Under the pieces are notes generated by a model. The model saw only the letters and a list, made by a program, of their open reading frames with translations, was not told the DNA's origin and ran no database searches. This document shows positions 44,310-55,864 of a stretch of 64,000 nucleotides of DNA, in pieces. A program made the translations under genes and the position numbers. The first letter of the stretch is position 1. The number at the start of each line of letters is the position of its first letter. Origin of the DNA: Bradyrhizobium sp. (GTDB lineage: Bacteria > Pseudomonadota > Alphaproteobacteria > Rhizobiales > Xanthobacteraceae); the NCBI RefSeq assembly GCF_022844465.1, contig NZ_JALHLP010000005.1, positions 1 through 64,000 of the forward strand. The letters are read 5' to 3'.

Positions 44310-45896
44310 ATGAGGAATTTCCATTTCGCCGGCCGCTCGACGGTCCATGCCGGCAACGCCATGGTGGCGACGTCGCATCCGGCTGCCGCGCTGACGGCCA
44401 TTGACGTGATGCGCGCGGGGGGGACCGCGGCGGACGCCGCGGTCGCGGCCTGTGCGCTGCTCGGTGTGATCGAGCCGCAATCGACCGGGATCGGCGGCGA
44501 TTGCTTCGCGCTGATCCAGCCGAAGGGTGAGGGCAAGATCGTCGCCTATAACGGCTCCGGCCGCGCGCCGATGGCGGCCCACGCCGACTGGTATCTGGAG
44601 CGCAAGATCAATTCGGTTCCGCTGACCTCCGCGCATGCGGTCAGCATTCCCGGCGCCATCGACGCCTGGGATACGATCCTGCGCGACCATGGCACGATGG
44701 GGTTCGATTCCCTGCTGCAGCCCGCGATCAAGGCGGCCGAACAAGGCTACATCGTCGCGCCCCGCATCGCGTTCGACTGGAACAACCAGTTCGAGAAGCT
44801 GAAGAACGGCGTCAATACCGCGCGTTATCTGTTGCCGCATGGCAAGCCGGCCGCGGCCGGCGATTTGATCCGCCAGCCGGAACTGGGCAAGACGCTACGT
44901 GCGATCGCCAAGAACGGCCGCGACGCGTTCTACGCCGGCGAGATAGCAGCCGACATGGTCGAAACGCTGCGCGGCATCGGCGGCCTGCACACGCTGGAGG
45001 ACTTCGCCGCGCACACCACCGAGACGACGTCTCCGATCGGCACGATGTACAAGGGCTACGACGTCTGGCAGTGCCCGCCAAACGGCCCCGGCATCACCAT
45101 GCTTGTGATGCTGAACATCCTCTCGCGCTTCGACCTGACGAAGTATCCCGCGCTCAGCGTCGAGCGCTTCCATCTGGAGGCGGAGGCCGCGCGCATCGCC
45201 TACATGATGCGCGAACAATATATCGGCGATCCCGCGCAGGTGCATGTCGATGTCGCCGGGATTCTTGCCCGGGAATTCGCCGAGGAGCACATCAGCAAGA
45301 TCAGCATGGACCGGCTGCTCGATCTGCCGAACGTGGCGCCGCCGATGAATCCGTCCACGGTCTACATCACCGTGGTCGACAAGGACCGCAACGTCTGCTC
45401 GTTCATCAACTCGATCGCGCATTCGTTTGGCTCGGCGATCGTCTCCGACAAGACCGGCATCCTGCTGCAGAATCGGGCTGGCGGCTTCCGCATCCAGCCG
45501 GGCCACCCCAACTGCATCGCGCCGGGCAAACGGCCGCTGCACACCATCATTCCGAGCCTCGTCACCAGGGGCGGCCGCGCGGTGATGCCGTTCGGCGTGA
45601 TGGGCGGACAGTATCAGCCGGTCGGGCAGTGCCATGTGCTGACCAACATGCTGGACTACGGCTGCGACGTGCAGGAGGCCATCGATATGCCGCGCGGCCT
45701 GCACTATGAAGGCGTCTACCAGCTTGAGGACAGCGTTCCTGCTGACATCGTCGCCGGATTGCAGAAGATCGGGCACAAGACCACCCGCGTGGTCGGACCC
45801 CTCGGCGGCGGCCAGGCGATCTGGATCGACTGGGACAAGGGGACGCTGACCGGCGGCTCCGATCCCCGCAAGGACGGCTGCGCGCTGGGTTACTGA
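44310..45896 (+). CDS. Gamma-glutamyltransferase-like protein, apparently cytoplasmic
   Basis: The 528-residue sequence follows the gamma-glutamyltranspeptidase Ntn-hydrolase pattern. The N-terminal AAADAAVAACALLGVIEPQSTGIGGDCF region is followed by the autocleavage site region where Thr350 in NPSTVYITVVDKD would become the N-terminal nucleophile, then the small subunit with GGYQPVGQ-type residues (MGGQYQPVGQ). There is no signal peptide, unlike typical periplasmic Ggt, so it may act on a cytoplasmic gamma-glutamyl or related amide. The preceding codon at 44307 is GTG and could also start the protein. Confidence 0.85.
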   Translation: MRNFHFAGRSTVHAGNAMVATSHPAAALTAIDVMRAGGTAADAAVAACALLGVIEPQSTGIGGDCFALIQPKGEGKIVAYNGSGRAPMAAHADWYLERKINSVPLTSAHAVSIPGAIDAWDTILRDHGTMGFDSLLQPAIKAAEQGYIVAPRIAFDWNNQFEKLKNGVNTARYLLPHGKPAAAGDLIRQPELGKTLRAIAKNGRDAFYAGEIAADMVETLRGIGGLHTLEDFAAHTTETTSPIGTMYKGYDVWQCPPNGPGITMLVMLNILSRFDLTKYPALSVERFHLEAEAARIAYMMREQYIGDPAQVHVDVAGILAREFAEEHISKISMDRLLDLPNVAPPMNPSTVYITVVDKDRNVCSFINSIAHSFGSAIVSDKTGILLQNRAGGFRIQPGHPNCIAPGKRPLHTIIPSLVTRGGRAVMPFGVMGGQYQPVGQCHVLTNMLDYGCDVQEAIDMPRGLHYEGVYQLEDSVPADIVAGLQKIGHKTTRVVGPLGGGQAIWIDWDKGTLTGGSDPRKDGCALGY

Positions 45897-46056
45897 CATG
45901 CTGCGCAAATTTTAATCGAGGGACTGCCTGGTCCGACATCATGAGCCGGCGCCGTAGCTCACGACGCATTGCATATGGCCGAGGAACAAGACGTTGTCGC
46001 CGCTGTTAGGCAAGCGGGCGCATCGGAGCGCTTCGTTATCGCGGCGGAGCCCGTTC

Positions 46057-46680
46057 ATGAGCGACAACCCTTCTTCATCCGGTTTTGATCGACGAAGTTT
46101 CATGACGGCAGCCGCGGGTACAGCGATGCTGCCGATCACCGCAAAGGCGGCGGTTCCCGCGGCGAACCCGGCCGCAGGCGTTCAGGACCCGCTGTCGCCC
46201 GTCAGCGTCACGCTGCGCGTCAATGGTGAAAGCAAATCACTCAGCATAGATGCGCGTACAACCCTGCTGGATGCCTTGCGGGAACGCGTCCTGTTGACCG
46301 GAAGCAAGAAGGGCTGCGACCACGGCCAGTGCGGCGCGTGCACGGTATTGGTGGAGGGCAGGCGGGTGCTGTCGTGCCTTACCCTCGCGCTGGTCGCGCA
46401 GGAAAAGGAGATTACCACCATCGAAGGTCTTGCCAACGGAAACGAGTTGCACCCGATGCAGCAGGCCTTCATCGATCAGGACGCATTTCAGTGCGGCTAT
46501 TGCACGCCCGGACAGATCATGTCGGCGGTCGCCTGCGTGCGTGAGGGGCATGCCAACAGCGACGAGGAGATCCGCGAATATATGAGCGGCAATATTTGCC
46601 GTTGCGCAGCCTACCCTAACATCGTCGCCGCAGTGAAACAGGCAGCGCCTGCCATGCAATCAGAACGTCGGAAAGGTTAG
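46057..46680 (+). CDS. PaoA-like 2Fe-2S subunit of molybdenum aldehyde oxidoreductase
   Basis: The 207-residue protein starts with a twin-arginine signal (FDRRSFMTAAAG) followed by two [2Fe-2S] domains: C87, C92, C95 and C107 in the ferredoxin-like part, and C146, C149, C181 and C183 in the helical part. This is the small subunit of periplasmic xanthine-oxidase-family enzymes such as E. coli PaoABC. The FAD and Mo subunits follow at once; four bases separate this stop from the next start. Confidence 0.93.
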   Translation: MSDNPSSSGFDRRSFMTAAAGTAMLPITAKAAVPAANPAAGVQDPLSPVSVTLRVNGESKSLSIDARTTLLDALRERVLLTGSKKGCDHGQCGACTVLVEGRRVLSCLTLALVAQEKEITTIEGLANGNELHPMQQAFIDQDAFQCGYCTPGQIMSAVACVREGHANSDEEIREYMSGNICRCAAYPNIVAAVKQAAPAMQSERRKG

Positions 46681-46684
46681 CCGC

Positions 46685-47701
46685 ATGCGGCCATTCACAT
46701 ATTTTCGTGCGAACGATCCGTCCGCAGCGCTGCAGGCGCTCGGGTCCTCGGCAACGGCCAACAATCCCCTGGTCGAAGCCGAGTCGCAGGCGCTGGCCGG
46801 TGGCACCACGCTGATCGACCTGATGAAACTTGATGTGATGCGTCCGCGCACGCTGGTCGATATCAACCCGCTGGCGTCGGCTTGGTCGGCGGTCGATCTC
46901 GGGAATGGCAGTCTGCGGCTCGGCTCGATGGCGCTGATGTCGGACGTGGCGGACAACCCGGGAGTGCAGAAGAACTATCCGGTGATTGCCGATACCCTGA
47001 AATTGGCCGCCAGCGCTCAGTTGCGCAACATGGCGACACTGGGCGGTAACGTGATGCAGCGGACCCGCTGCTCGTATTTTCGCGACACCAGCTACGAAGC
47101 CTGCAACAAGCGCAACCCCGGCTCGGGATGCGCGGCGATGGACGGTGTCAACCGTACCCACGCCGTGTTGGGGACGTCCGATCAATGCATCGCGACCTAT
47201 CCCGGCGACTTCGCGCAAGCCATGATTGCGCTCGATGCGACCGTGGAAATCGTCGGGCGCTCGGGGCCCCGGTCTATTGCTTTTGCCGAACTGCACAAGG
47301 CGCCCGGCAACTCGCCCCAGATCGAGACGACGCTTGCGCCGGGAGAGCTGATTTCCGGTTTTGCGGTACAGGGCGCTTGGCCGCGGTCGGTCTATATGAA
47401 AGCCCGCGACAGGCAGTCTTACGAGTTTGCGCTCGCCTCCGCAGCGGTCGCGCTGGACGTTCAGTCCGGCACGGTGCGTGGCGCACGGGTGGCGGTCGGC
47501 GGTGTAGCGACGGTCCCATGGCGTGTCCGCGAGGCTGAAGCACTGCTGAAGGGAAGGCCGTTCGATGAGCAGATCGCGCGGCGCGTCGCCGAAGCCGCTT
47601 TTTCTGGCGCGCGTGGCAGACGCCACAATGAATTCAAGATCGATCTCGGAAAACGCGTGATCGTCCGCGCGCTGCTTCAAGCCGCTTCGATGGAGATTTG
47701 A
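46685..47701 (+). CDS. PaoB-like FAD (and 4Fe-4S) subunit
   Basis: The 338-residue medium subunit has the FAD_binding_5 motif ALAGGTTLIDLMK at about 37-49 and ATLGGNVMQRTRC (117-129). It contains the extra cysteine set C129, C140, C149 and C168, as in PaoB, where an additional [4Fe-4S] cluster is found; xanthine dehydrogenases lack it. The CO_deh_flav_C domain forms the C-terminus. Confidence 0.92.
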   Translation: MRPFTYFRANDPSAALQALGSSATANNPLVEAESQALAGGTTLIDLMKLDVMRPRTLVDINPLASAWSAVDLGNGSLRLGSMALMSDVADNPGVQKNYPVIADTLKLAASAQLRNMATLGGNVMQRTRCSYFRDTSYEACNKRNPGSGCAAMDGVNRTHAVLGTSDQCIATYPGDFAQAMIALDATVEIVGRSGPRSIAFAELHKAPGNSPQIETTLAPGELISGFAVQGAWPRSVYMKARDRQSYEFALASAAVALDVQSGTVRGARVAVGGVATVPWRVREAEALLKGRPFDEQIARRVAEAAFSGARGRRHNEFKIDLGKRVIVRALLQAASMEI

Positions 47702-47703
47702 CC

Positions 47704-49995
47704 ATGACGACCGCTGCACCGGAGCCGAAGGCCAATATGGGCCAGCCAATCCCGCGCTACGACGCTCGCGCGAAAGTGACGGGGAAGGCGGAGTACGCCG
47801 CCGATATGCCGCTGGTGAACCCGGCCTTCGCCTATCTTGTCACCAGCTCGATTGCAAAAGGGCGGATTGACACGATCAATGTGGCCGACGCCAAGGGCGT
47901 GCGAGGCGTTATTGACGTCTTCACGCATGAGAACTCCGAAAAACTGGAGAAGGCAAAACTTTTCAGCAACGGCGGCTATGCCTCGACGACAATTCAACCG
48001 CTCAGTTCGAACGAGATTTCGGAGGAAGGCCAGATCATCGCCATCGTGCTGGCCGAAACCTTCGAGGCCGCTCGCGAGGCTTCGTATCGGGTCAAGGCGA
48101 CCTACACCGCGGCGGCGCCCACGTCGGGCTTTGACTCTCCCGGCACCACCACGGCTCCTGCAAAGGGACAAGTCGCGCAGTTCACCGAGGACGCCAAGGT
48201 TGGGGATTTCCCAAAGGCGTTTGAAGGCGCCGAGGTCCGATTGAGCGCGGAATATGAGACGCCGCCGCAGCATCACAATCCGCTGGAGTTGTTTGCAACC
48301 AGCTGCGTCTGGCACGGCGACAGCCTGACCATCTACGAGCCGAGCCAGTTTGTGCACGGCTTAAAGCATGGGGTCGCAACGCAGCTCGGCATCGATCCTG
48401 ACCGGGTGCGCGTTATCAATTCCTATGTCGGCGGCGCGTTCGGCTGCAAGGGCTCGATGACGCCGAGGACTGCAATCATCGCCAGTCTGGCCCGGCGGCT
48501 CCGCCGTCCGGTCAAACTTGTGGCGACGCGCGACCAGGGTTTCAACATCGCAACCTATCGCGCCGAGACGCAGCATCGTGTTGAGCTTGGCGCCAGCAAG
48601 AACGGCAAGCTCGTCGCATTACGCCACGAGGGCTGGGAAATTTCTTCTCGCGCCGACGCCTATGCCGTGGGTGGAACCGCGACGACCACCCGCCTCTATG
48701 ATTGCCCCAACGTGGAAAGCCTGGTCTCCATCGTCCGCGCTGACCGCAACACGCCCGGTTTCATGCGTTCGCCGGCGGAGGTGCCATACCTCTTTGCGCT
48801 CGAGAGCGCGATGGATGAGCTGGCGCACCAGCTCCGGATCGATCCGATCGAGCTCCGTCGGATCAACGACGCGGCGAAGGAGCCGATCGGCGGAAAGCCC
48901 TACACCTCGCGCGCGATGATGCAGTGTTTCGACGAGGGAGCCAAGGCGTTCGGCTGGGCCGGTCGCAAGAGCGAGCCGAAATCGACGTTGGATGGCGACT
49001 GGCTGGTCGGGTTAGGCTGCGCCGCCACCTGCTATCCCACCCATATGGCGCCCTCCGCAGCGCGCGTGCAGCTGCGTCGCGATGGCCGTGTCCGGGTCGA
49101 AATCGCCGGGCATGAGATCGGCAACGGCGCCTACACAGTGATCGCGCAGGCGGCGGCGGAGCGCCTCGACGTGCCGGTGGACAAGGTCTCGGTCTTCATT
49201 GGCGACAGCGACCTGCCGCCCGCGCCTGTCGCGGGCGGGTCGACCTCCACGGCAAGCACTTGCTCGGCGGTGATAATGGTCTGTGACCAGATCAGGCAAA
49301 AGCTGTTCAAGGCGGTCATGCCCGGCGCAAGCCTGATCGACAGGGCCAAGGAGACCGTCGGTGTGGGCCAGACCCCTATCACCCAGGCCGCGAGGAGCAA
49401 CCAGCCGCTGGACCTCGAAAAGTCATTCGACGCCCTCGGCGTCAGCCTGGTTGAGGAATACGGCGAATGGAAGCCGGAAGGTGCACCGCCGGATTCGTTC
49501 CGCGCCATGCATAAGGGGCAGGTGCGGATGGTTGGCGGGTCCGACATGAAGGACAAGATCGCCTACGCGTTCGGCGCGGAGTTTGTCGAGATCCGCATCA
49601 ACCGATGGACGCATGAGGTCCGGGTCCCGCGCGTGCTCGGTGTCTTTGCCGGAGGTCGCATCATGAATCCGCGCACCGCGCGCAGCCAGCTCCTCGGCGG
49701 CCTGATCTGGGGCGTCTCATCGGCGCTGCATGAGGGTACCGAGATCGACGAGCGATATGCGCGCTATGTCAATGACAATCTGGCCGACTATCTGGTGCCG
49801 GTGAACGCCGACACGCCGAGCGTGGAGGTCATCATGCTGTCGGAACAGGACGACCAGATCAATCCTGCGGGTGTGAAGGGTATCGGCGAACTGGGCAATG
49901 TCGGCACCAACGCGGCGGTATGCAACGCGATCTTCAACGCCACCGGTCAGCGCATCCGCAAGCTGCCGGTCCGGTTGGAGAAAATCGAAACATAG
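47704..49995 (+). CDS. PaoC-like molybdopterin-binding subunit of aldehyde oxidoreductase
   Basis: The 765-residue large subunit binds the molybdenum cofactor and oxidises aldehydes. The sequence VVGGAFGCKGS-type Q-loop (about 245-255 in the SYVGGAFGCKG segment) and the catalytic glutamate in GIGELGNVG near residue 729 identify the xanthine-oxidase family. No maturation factor PaoD follows; the next gene is an unrelated FAD oxidoreductase. No signal peptide, as expected when the small subunit carries it. Confidence 0.93.
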   Translation: MTTAAPEPKANMGQPIPRYDARAKVTGKAEYAADMPLVNPAFAYLVTSSIAKGRIDTINVADAKGVRGVIDVFTHENSEKLEKAKLFSNGGYASTTIQPLSSNEISEEGQIIAIVLAETFEAAREASYRVKATYTAAAPTSGFDSPGTTTAPAKGQVAQFTEDAKVGDFPKAFEGAEVRLSAEYETPPQHHNPLELFATSCVWHGDSLTIYEPSQFVHGLKHGVATQLGIDPDRVRVINSYVGGAFGCKGSMTPRTAIIASLARRLRRPVKLVATRDQGFNIATYRAETQHRVELGASKNGKLVALRHEGWEISSRADAYAVGGTATTTRLYDCPNVESLVSIVRADRNTPGFMRSPAEVPYLFALESAMDELAHQLRIDPIELRRINDAAKEPIGGKPYTSRAMMQCFDEGAKAFGWAGRKSEPKSTLDGDWLVGLGCAATCYPTHMAPSAARVQLRRDGRVRVEIAGHEIGNGAYTVIAQAAAERLDVPVDKVSVFIGDSDLPPAPVAGGSTSTASTCSAVIMVCDQIRQKLFKAVMPGASLIDRAKETVGVGQTPITQAARSNQPLDLEKSFDALGVSLVEEYGEWKPEGAPPDSFRAMHKGQVRMVGGSDMKDKIAYAFGAEFVEIRINRWTHEVRVPRVLGVFAGGRIMNPRTARSQLLGGLIWGVSSALHEGTEIDERYARYVNDNLADYLVPVNADTPSVEVIMLSEQDDQINPAGVKGIGELGNVGTNAAVCNAIFNATGQRIRKLPVRLEKIET

Positions 49996-50013
49996 ACGCT
50001 TGAAACCGGCGCA

Positions 50014-51288
50014 TTGAAGCCAGGCTTCGTCCGGGGGGTTATCATCAATATTCATGCAGACGACACGATACAGGCCGATCTTCGCGGCGGGATTTCGCCC
50101 TGGTTCGTGAAATCAGCGGCGCCGCCGCGACCGCTTGTCCCGGAAAGCCTCAAATGCGACGCGCTGGTGGTCGGGGCGGGGATCACGGGCGCGCTGGTGG
50201 CCGAACGCCTGACGCGGCAGGGCCTTGATGTCGTTATCATCGACCGCGAGCTTCCGGGCCGCGGCAGTACGGCGGCGAGCACCGCGATGCTGCTGTGGGA
50301 GATCGACCGGCCGCTGACCGAACTGACGCAGATCTATGGTTTTGAGCGGGCTTCGCGGGCGTACCGCGCGAGCTTCGCCGCGGTCGGCGGGTTGACCTCG
50401 CTGGTTCGGCAGCTCGGCCTGGAATGCGACATGCGAGAGAAAGAGTCGCTGTATCTGGCGGCTGGCGAGACTGCGCGCGACTTGCTGGAGGAGCATCGTC
50501 TGCGGGCAAGAGCCGGCCTGCCGGGTGAATTTCTCGATCACGGCCAACTGCTGGATGCGTATGGCATCGCCCGCGCCGGGGCGCTCGTTTCGCCGGGCGC
50601 TGCGGATGCCGATCCATTGCAGCTGGCACGCGGTCTATTGCGGATAGCGACTTCCCGCGGCGCGCGCCTGTTCGAGGCGGAAACGGTTGATTTCGATGCC
50701 TCCGGCCGCTCGGTGATCGCTCAACTGCGAAACGGCCGCGAAATCGAGGCGCGGTCGGTGGTGCTCGCCACCGGCTATGTCATTCCCGATTTCGTTCACT
50801 CCACCGTTCACAAGGTGTCGTCGAGCTGGGCGGTGGCGACGACGCCGCAGCCGCAGAACATCTGGAGGGATGAAGCCCTGATCTGGGAAGACAGCAAGGA
50901 CTATCTCTATGCCCGGTCAACGCGTGCCGGACGGATCATCATTGGCGGGGAAGACAGCGAACAGGACGTCGAACCGGAAGCCCGCGACCGATTGATACCG
51001 CAAAAGTCGCGCGCCCTGTCGCAAAAGCTTGCCGCGCTGTGGCCTCGGGCCGATCGGGAGATCGAGTTCCGCTGGGCAGGAACGTTCGACACCACCGCCG
51101 ACGGGCTGCCCTTGATCGGTCCCGTCCCGGCCAGGCAAGGAGTTTACGCCGCCTACGGCTATGGTGGCAACGGCATCACGTTCAGCTTCATGGCCGCGCA
51201 ACTGCTCGGCGATCTCATCGCCGGTCGCACTTCCTCTCTGCTGCAGGATTTCGCGCTCGACCGCGACGGCGGCGAACACGCGGCTTGA
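50014..51288 (+). CDS. FAD-dependent oxidoreductase (DAO/glycine oxidase-like)
   Basis: The 424-residue flavoprotein has the Rossmann motif GAGITGALVAERL (about 54-66) and a C-terminal FAD-domain motif (YAAYGYGGNGITFSFMAAQLL, about 375-395). It resembles amine or amino-acid oxidases that deliver electrons to oxygen and release H2O2, but the substrate is unclear. The TTG at 50014 is a poor start; a GTG at 50107 is possible and would remove 31 residues. Confidence 0.82.
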   Translation: MKPGFVRGVIINIHADDTIQADLRGGISPWFVKSAAPPRPLVPESLKCDALVVGAGITGALVAERLTRQGLDVVIIDRELPGRGSTAASTAMLLWEIDRPLTELTQIYGFERASRAYRASFAAVGGLTSLVRQLGLECDMREKESLYLAAGETARDLLEEHRLRARAGLPGEFLDHGQLLDAYGIARAGALVSPGAADADPLQLARGLLRIATSRGARLFEAETVDFDASGRSVIAQLRNGREIEARSVVLATGYVIPDFVHSTVHKVSSSWAVATTPQPQNIWRDEALIWEDSKDYLYARSTRAGRIIIGGEDSEQDVEPEARDRLIPQKSRALSQKLAALWPRADREIEFRWAGTFDTTADGLPLIGPVPARQGVYAAYGYGGNGITFSFMAAQLLGDLIAGRTSSLLQDFALDRDGGEHAA

Positions 51289-51360
51289 GGCAATTGGCGT
51301 CCGGGAACCTCGGCCATCGCACAGCATTGAAGCTGGCGTCAGCTATTCACAGGAATTTCC

Positions 51361-53505
<2,145 letters not shown>

Positions 53506-53602
53506 TCGCTTTGGGAAACTGGTCGGCTGGGCTACAGCGTTTTCGCGCGGGGCCTGGTCAGGAAATCCGCACACGCCAATCCTTAGCCACAGGTGCAAGC
53601 AG

Positions 53603-54061
53603 ATGCGATCTCGACGCTCCATCATCCAGACCGCGCTTGCCGCCGCGGTGGCGGCGGTTTCAACACCGATCGCCATGTCGCTGACGGCATCGGCTCAAAC
53701 TGCAGGAAAACCCATGACCACGGCTTCAGGTTTGCAGATCACGGACAGCAAGGAAGGTTCTGGCGCCTCGCCGAAGTCCGGCCAGACCTGCGTCATGCAC
53801 TACACCGGATGGCTCTATGAGAACGGTCAGAAAGGCAAGAAGTTCGACTCATCCGTCGATCGCAACGAACCGTTCGAATTCCGGATCGGGCAACGTCAGG
53901 TGATCGCCGGCTGGGACGAAGGCGTCGCCTCGATGAAGGTCGGCGGCAAGCGCACCCTCATCATTCCGCCCGCGCTCGGCTACGGCGCGCGCGGCGCCGG
54001 CGGGCTTATTCCGCCGAACGCCACGCTGATGTTCGACGTCGAATTGCTGGCGGTGAAGTAG
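53603..54061 (+). CDS. Exported FKBP-type peptidyl-prolyl isomerase
   Basis: The 152-residue protein has a Tat-like signal (MRSRRSIIQTALAAAVAAV) and an FKBP domain (about 45-152) with VMHYTGWLYENGQKGKKFDSS, GQRQVIAGWDEGV and LIIPPALGYGARGAG. It should help folding in the periplasm. The gene follows katE on the same strand and ends before a strong terminator. Confidence 0.92.
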   Translation: MRSRRSIIQTALAAAVAAVSTPIAMSLTASAQTAGKPMTTASGLQITDSKEGSGASPKSGQTCVMHYTGWLYENGQKGKKFDSSVDRNEPFEFRIGQRQVIAGWDEGVASMKVGGKRTLIIPPALGYGARGAGGLIPPNATLMFDVELLAVK

Positions 54062-54088
54062 GTGAAGTAAAGGTCTCATGCACGCAAA

Positions 54089-54116
54089 AAAAGACCGGCC
54101 GGATGGCCGGTCTTTT
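54089..54116. terminator. Bidirectional rho-independent terminator
   Basis: AAAAGACCGGCC-GGAT-GGCCGGTCTTTT is a perfect 12-pair stem with a four-base loop and A/T runs on both sides, placed between the convergent FKBP and csbD-like genes. Confidence 0.9.
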
Positions 54117-54135
54117 CATGTTAGATGCGCAAGGA

Positions 54136-54351
54136 TCAGAGCTTCCTCTTCACCGCGTCCGCCGCGCTGTCGACGGCGTCCTTGGTGGCGTTCTTGGCGT
54201 CGCCCATCGCGTTCTGGCCCTTGCCCTTGACTTCCTGGATCGCGCCTTCGCCCTGGAGCTGCTCCGAGCCGGTGGCTTCGCCGATGCTCTGCTTGGCCTT
54301 GCCGATGGCCTCGTTGGCCGTTCCCTTGATCTTGTCGGTGGTGCCGCTCAT
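54136..54351 (-). CDS. CsbD family stress protein
   Basis: The 71-residue hydrophilic helical protein begins MSGTTDKIKGTANEAIGKAKQSIGE, the hallmark CsbD start, and repeats Lys/Gly/Ala-rich heptads. CsbD proteins accumulate in stress in Bacillus and many proteobacteria; the molecular role is not known. A GGAG-like site is found near the start. Confidence 0.9.
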   Translation of the reverse strand: MSGTTDKIKGTANEAIGKAKQSIGEATGSEQLQGEGAIQEVKGKGQNAMGDAKNATKDAVDSAADAVKRKL

Positions 54352-54481
54352 GTCCGTTCTCCTGTTCGAGTGAACTTCGCAAGGTCAATCGCTCGGGGGC
54401 CTGAATGTTCCCCTGATTGGGCTGGTCTGCAGTCACGGTATTATGTACCGTCTGCGAACCATGTTCCGCAGAGGCAGCGAT

Positions 54482-54994
54482 ATGAGCGGCAACCACGACC
54501 ACAATCATACCCACGGTCACGGCGAGGCTGAGCGCTGGAAGCATGATGGCGTTCGCGTCATCTCCGGCAGCCAGCTTGATCCAAACGTACCCTCCACTGC
54601 AGGCATGGACCGCAAGGCCGCGATTAATTTCGCCCGCGTCGGCGCGCAGAAATTGTGGGCAGGCACGGTCACCATCCGGCCCGACGCCAAGACCGGCGCG
54701 CACCATCATGGCCATCTCGAAAGCGTCATCTATGTCGTGAAGGGCAGGGCGCGGATGCGTTGGGGCGATCAGTTGCAATTCACCGCCGAGGCCGGGCCCG
54801 GCGACTTCATCTTCGTTCCGCCCTACGTGCCGCATCAGGAGATCAACGCCAGCCGCGACGAGGTGCTGGAATGCGTTCTGGTGCGCAGTGACGGTGAGGC
54901 GGTGGCGATCAATCTCGACATCGAGCCGGTGGAGAAGCCGGAGACCGTGCTTTGGGTCGATCCGGTGCATCGCGATCCCGCAGAGAACAAGTAA
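54482..54994 (+). CDS. Cupin domain protein
   Basis: The 170-residue protein has a His-rich leader (HDHNHTHGHGE) and a cupin barrel (about 70-145) with metal ligands in GAHHHGHLES and PYVPHQEIN. Cupins of this type bind a metal and act as isomerases, dioxygenases or sensors. The start at 54482 is preceded by AGAGG. Substrate unknown. Confidence 0.85.
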   Translation: MSGNHDHNHTHGHGEAERWKHDGVRVISGSQLDPNVPSTAGMDRKAAINFARVGAQKLWAGTVTIRPDAKTGAHHHGHLESVIYVVKGRARMRWGDQLQFTAEAGPGDFIFVPPYVPHQEINASRDEVLECVLVRSDGEAVAINLDIEPVEKPETVLWVDPVHRDPAENK

Positions 54995-55030
54995 CGGATC
55001 GCGCGCGTCGCTTTCGCATAAGGTTACCCC

Positions 55031-55768
55031 ATGACGCTCGTTCGCTACGAAAGTACAGGCCACGTCGCTACCATCACGATGGCGCGCGAATCCGCGCACA
55101 ACGCGCTAAATCCCGCGCTGTGCAGCGAGCTGCGCCAGGCGTGGCGGCGTTTCCGCGACAGCGACGATCGCGTCGCGGTGCTTGCGTCCTCCGAGGAGGC
55201 GTATTTTTCGGTCGGCGCCGATGTCAGGGATTTCCCGGCGGACATGTGGCATGCCGTTCCGGGATTGGGCGTTGAACTGGACAAGCCGGTGATTGCCGCG
55301 ACCTCCGGCTGGGTGGTCGGCGGCGGCTTCGTGCTGGTTCAGATGGCCGACATGTGCGTGGCGTCGGAGACGACGCGATTCAGCTATCCCGAGGTCAAGG
55401 TGGGGACCACCGGCGGCGGCGTCTCGTCCGTTTTGGCGCGCATGCCGCACAAGATCGCCATGGAGTTTCTTCTGGTCGGCGAGGAAATGTCGGCGGAGCG
55501 CGCCTACCAGATCGGCTTCGTCAACAAGATCGCGCCGAAAGGCCAGCATGTCGCGCTCGCCCAGGCGATGGCCGCGAAAGTCGCTGCCGCGGCGCCGCTG
55601 GTGGTGCAGGCGCTGAAGAAGCTGGCCCGCGACGCCATGCCGAAGGGCCCGCTGGAGACGGTCGCCGAAGTGCGCCGGCTGCTCGATCCGGTGCGCGATA
55701 GCGAAGACCTCAAGGAAGGCGTCAAGGCGTTCAGCGAAAAGCGCAAGCCTGACTTCAGGGGCAGGTAG
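55031..55768 (+). CDS. Enoyl-CoA hydratase/isomerase family protein
   Basis: The 245-residue crotonase-fold protein has the CoA-binding SVGADVRDF loop (about 58-66) and the oxyanion segment VVGGGFVLVQMADM (about 95-108). The Glu normally after GGG is replaced by FVLVQ, and the FSYPEVKVG motif keeps one acid residue, so hydration by two Glu residues is unlikely; an isomerase, decarboxylase or thioesterase activity is possible. Confidence 0.85.
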   Translation: MTLVRYESTGHVATITMARESAHNALNPALCSELRQAWRRFRDSDDRVAVLASSEEAYFSVGADVRDFPADMWHAVPGLGVELDKPVIAATSGWVVGGGFVLVQMADMCVASETTRFSYPEVKVGTTGGGVSSVLARMPHKIAMEFLLVGEEMSAERAYQIGFVNKIAPKGQHVALAQAMAAKVAAAAPLVVQALKKLARDAMPKGPLETVAEVRRLLDPVRDSEDLKEGVKAFSEKRKPDFRGR

Positions 55769-55864
55769 CATTGCCGTTGGCGTGACGCCGGTCCTGCGGG
55801 CGTGTCGATCCCGGGCGCGTCAAATCCGCCTGCCGCGCGCGGCAGGCGGACCAGATTTCAATCC

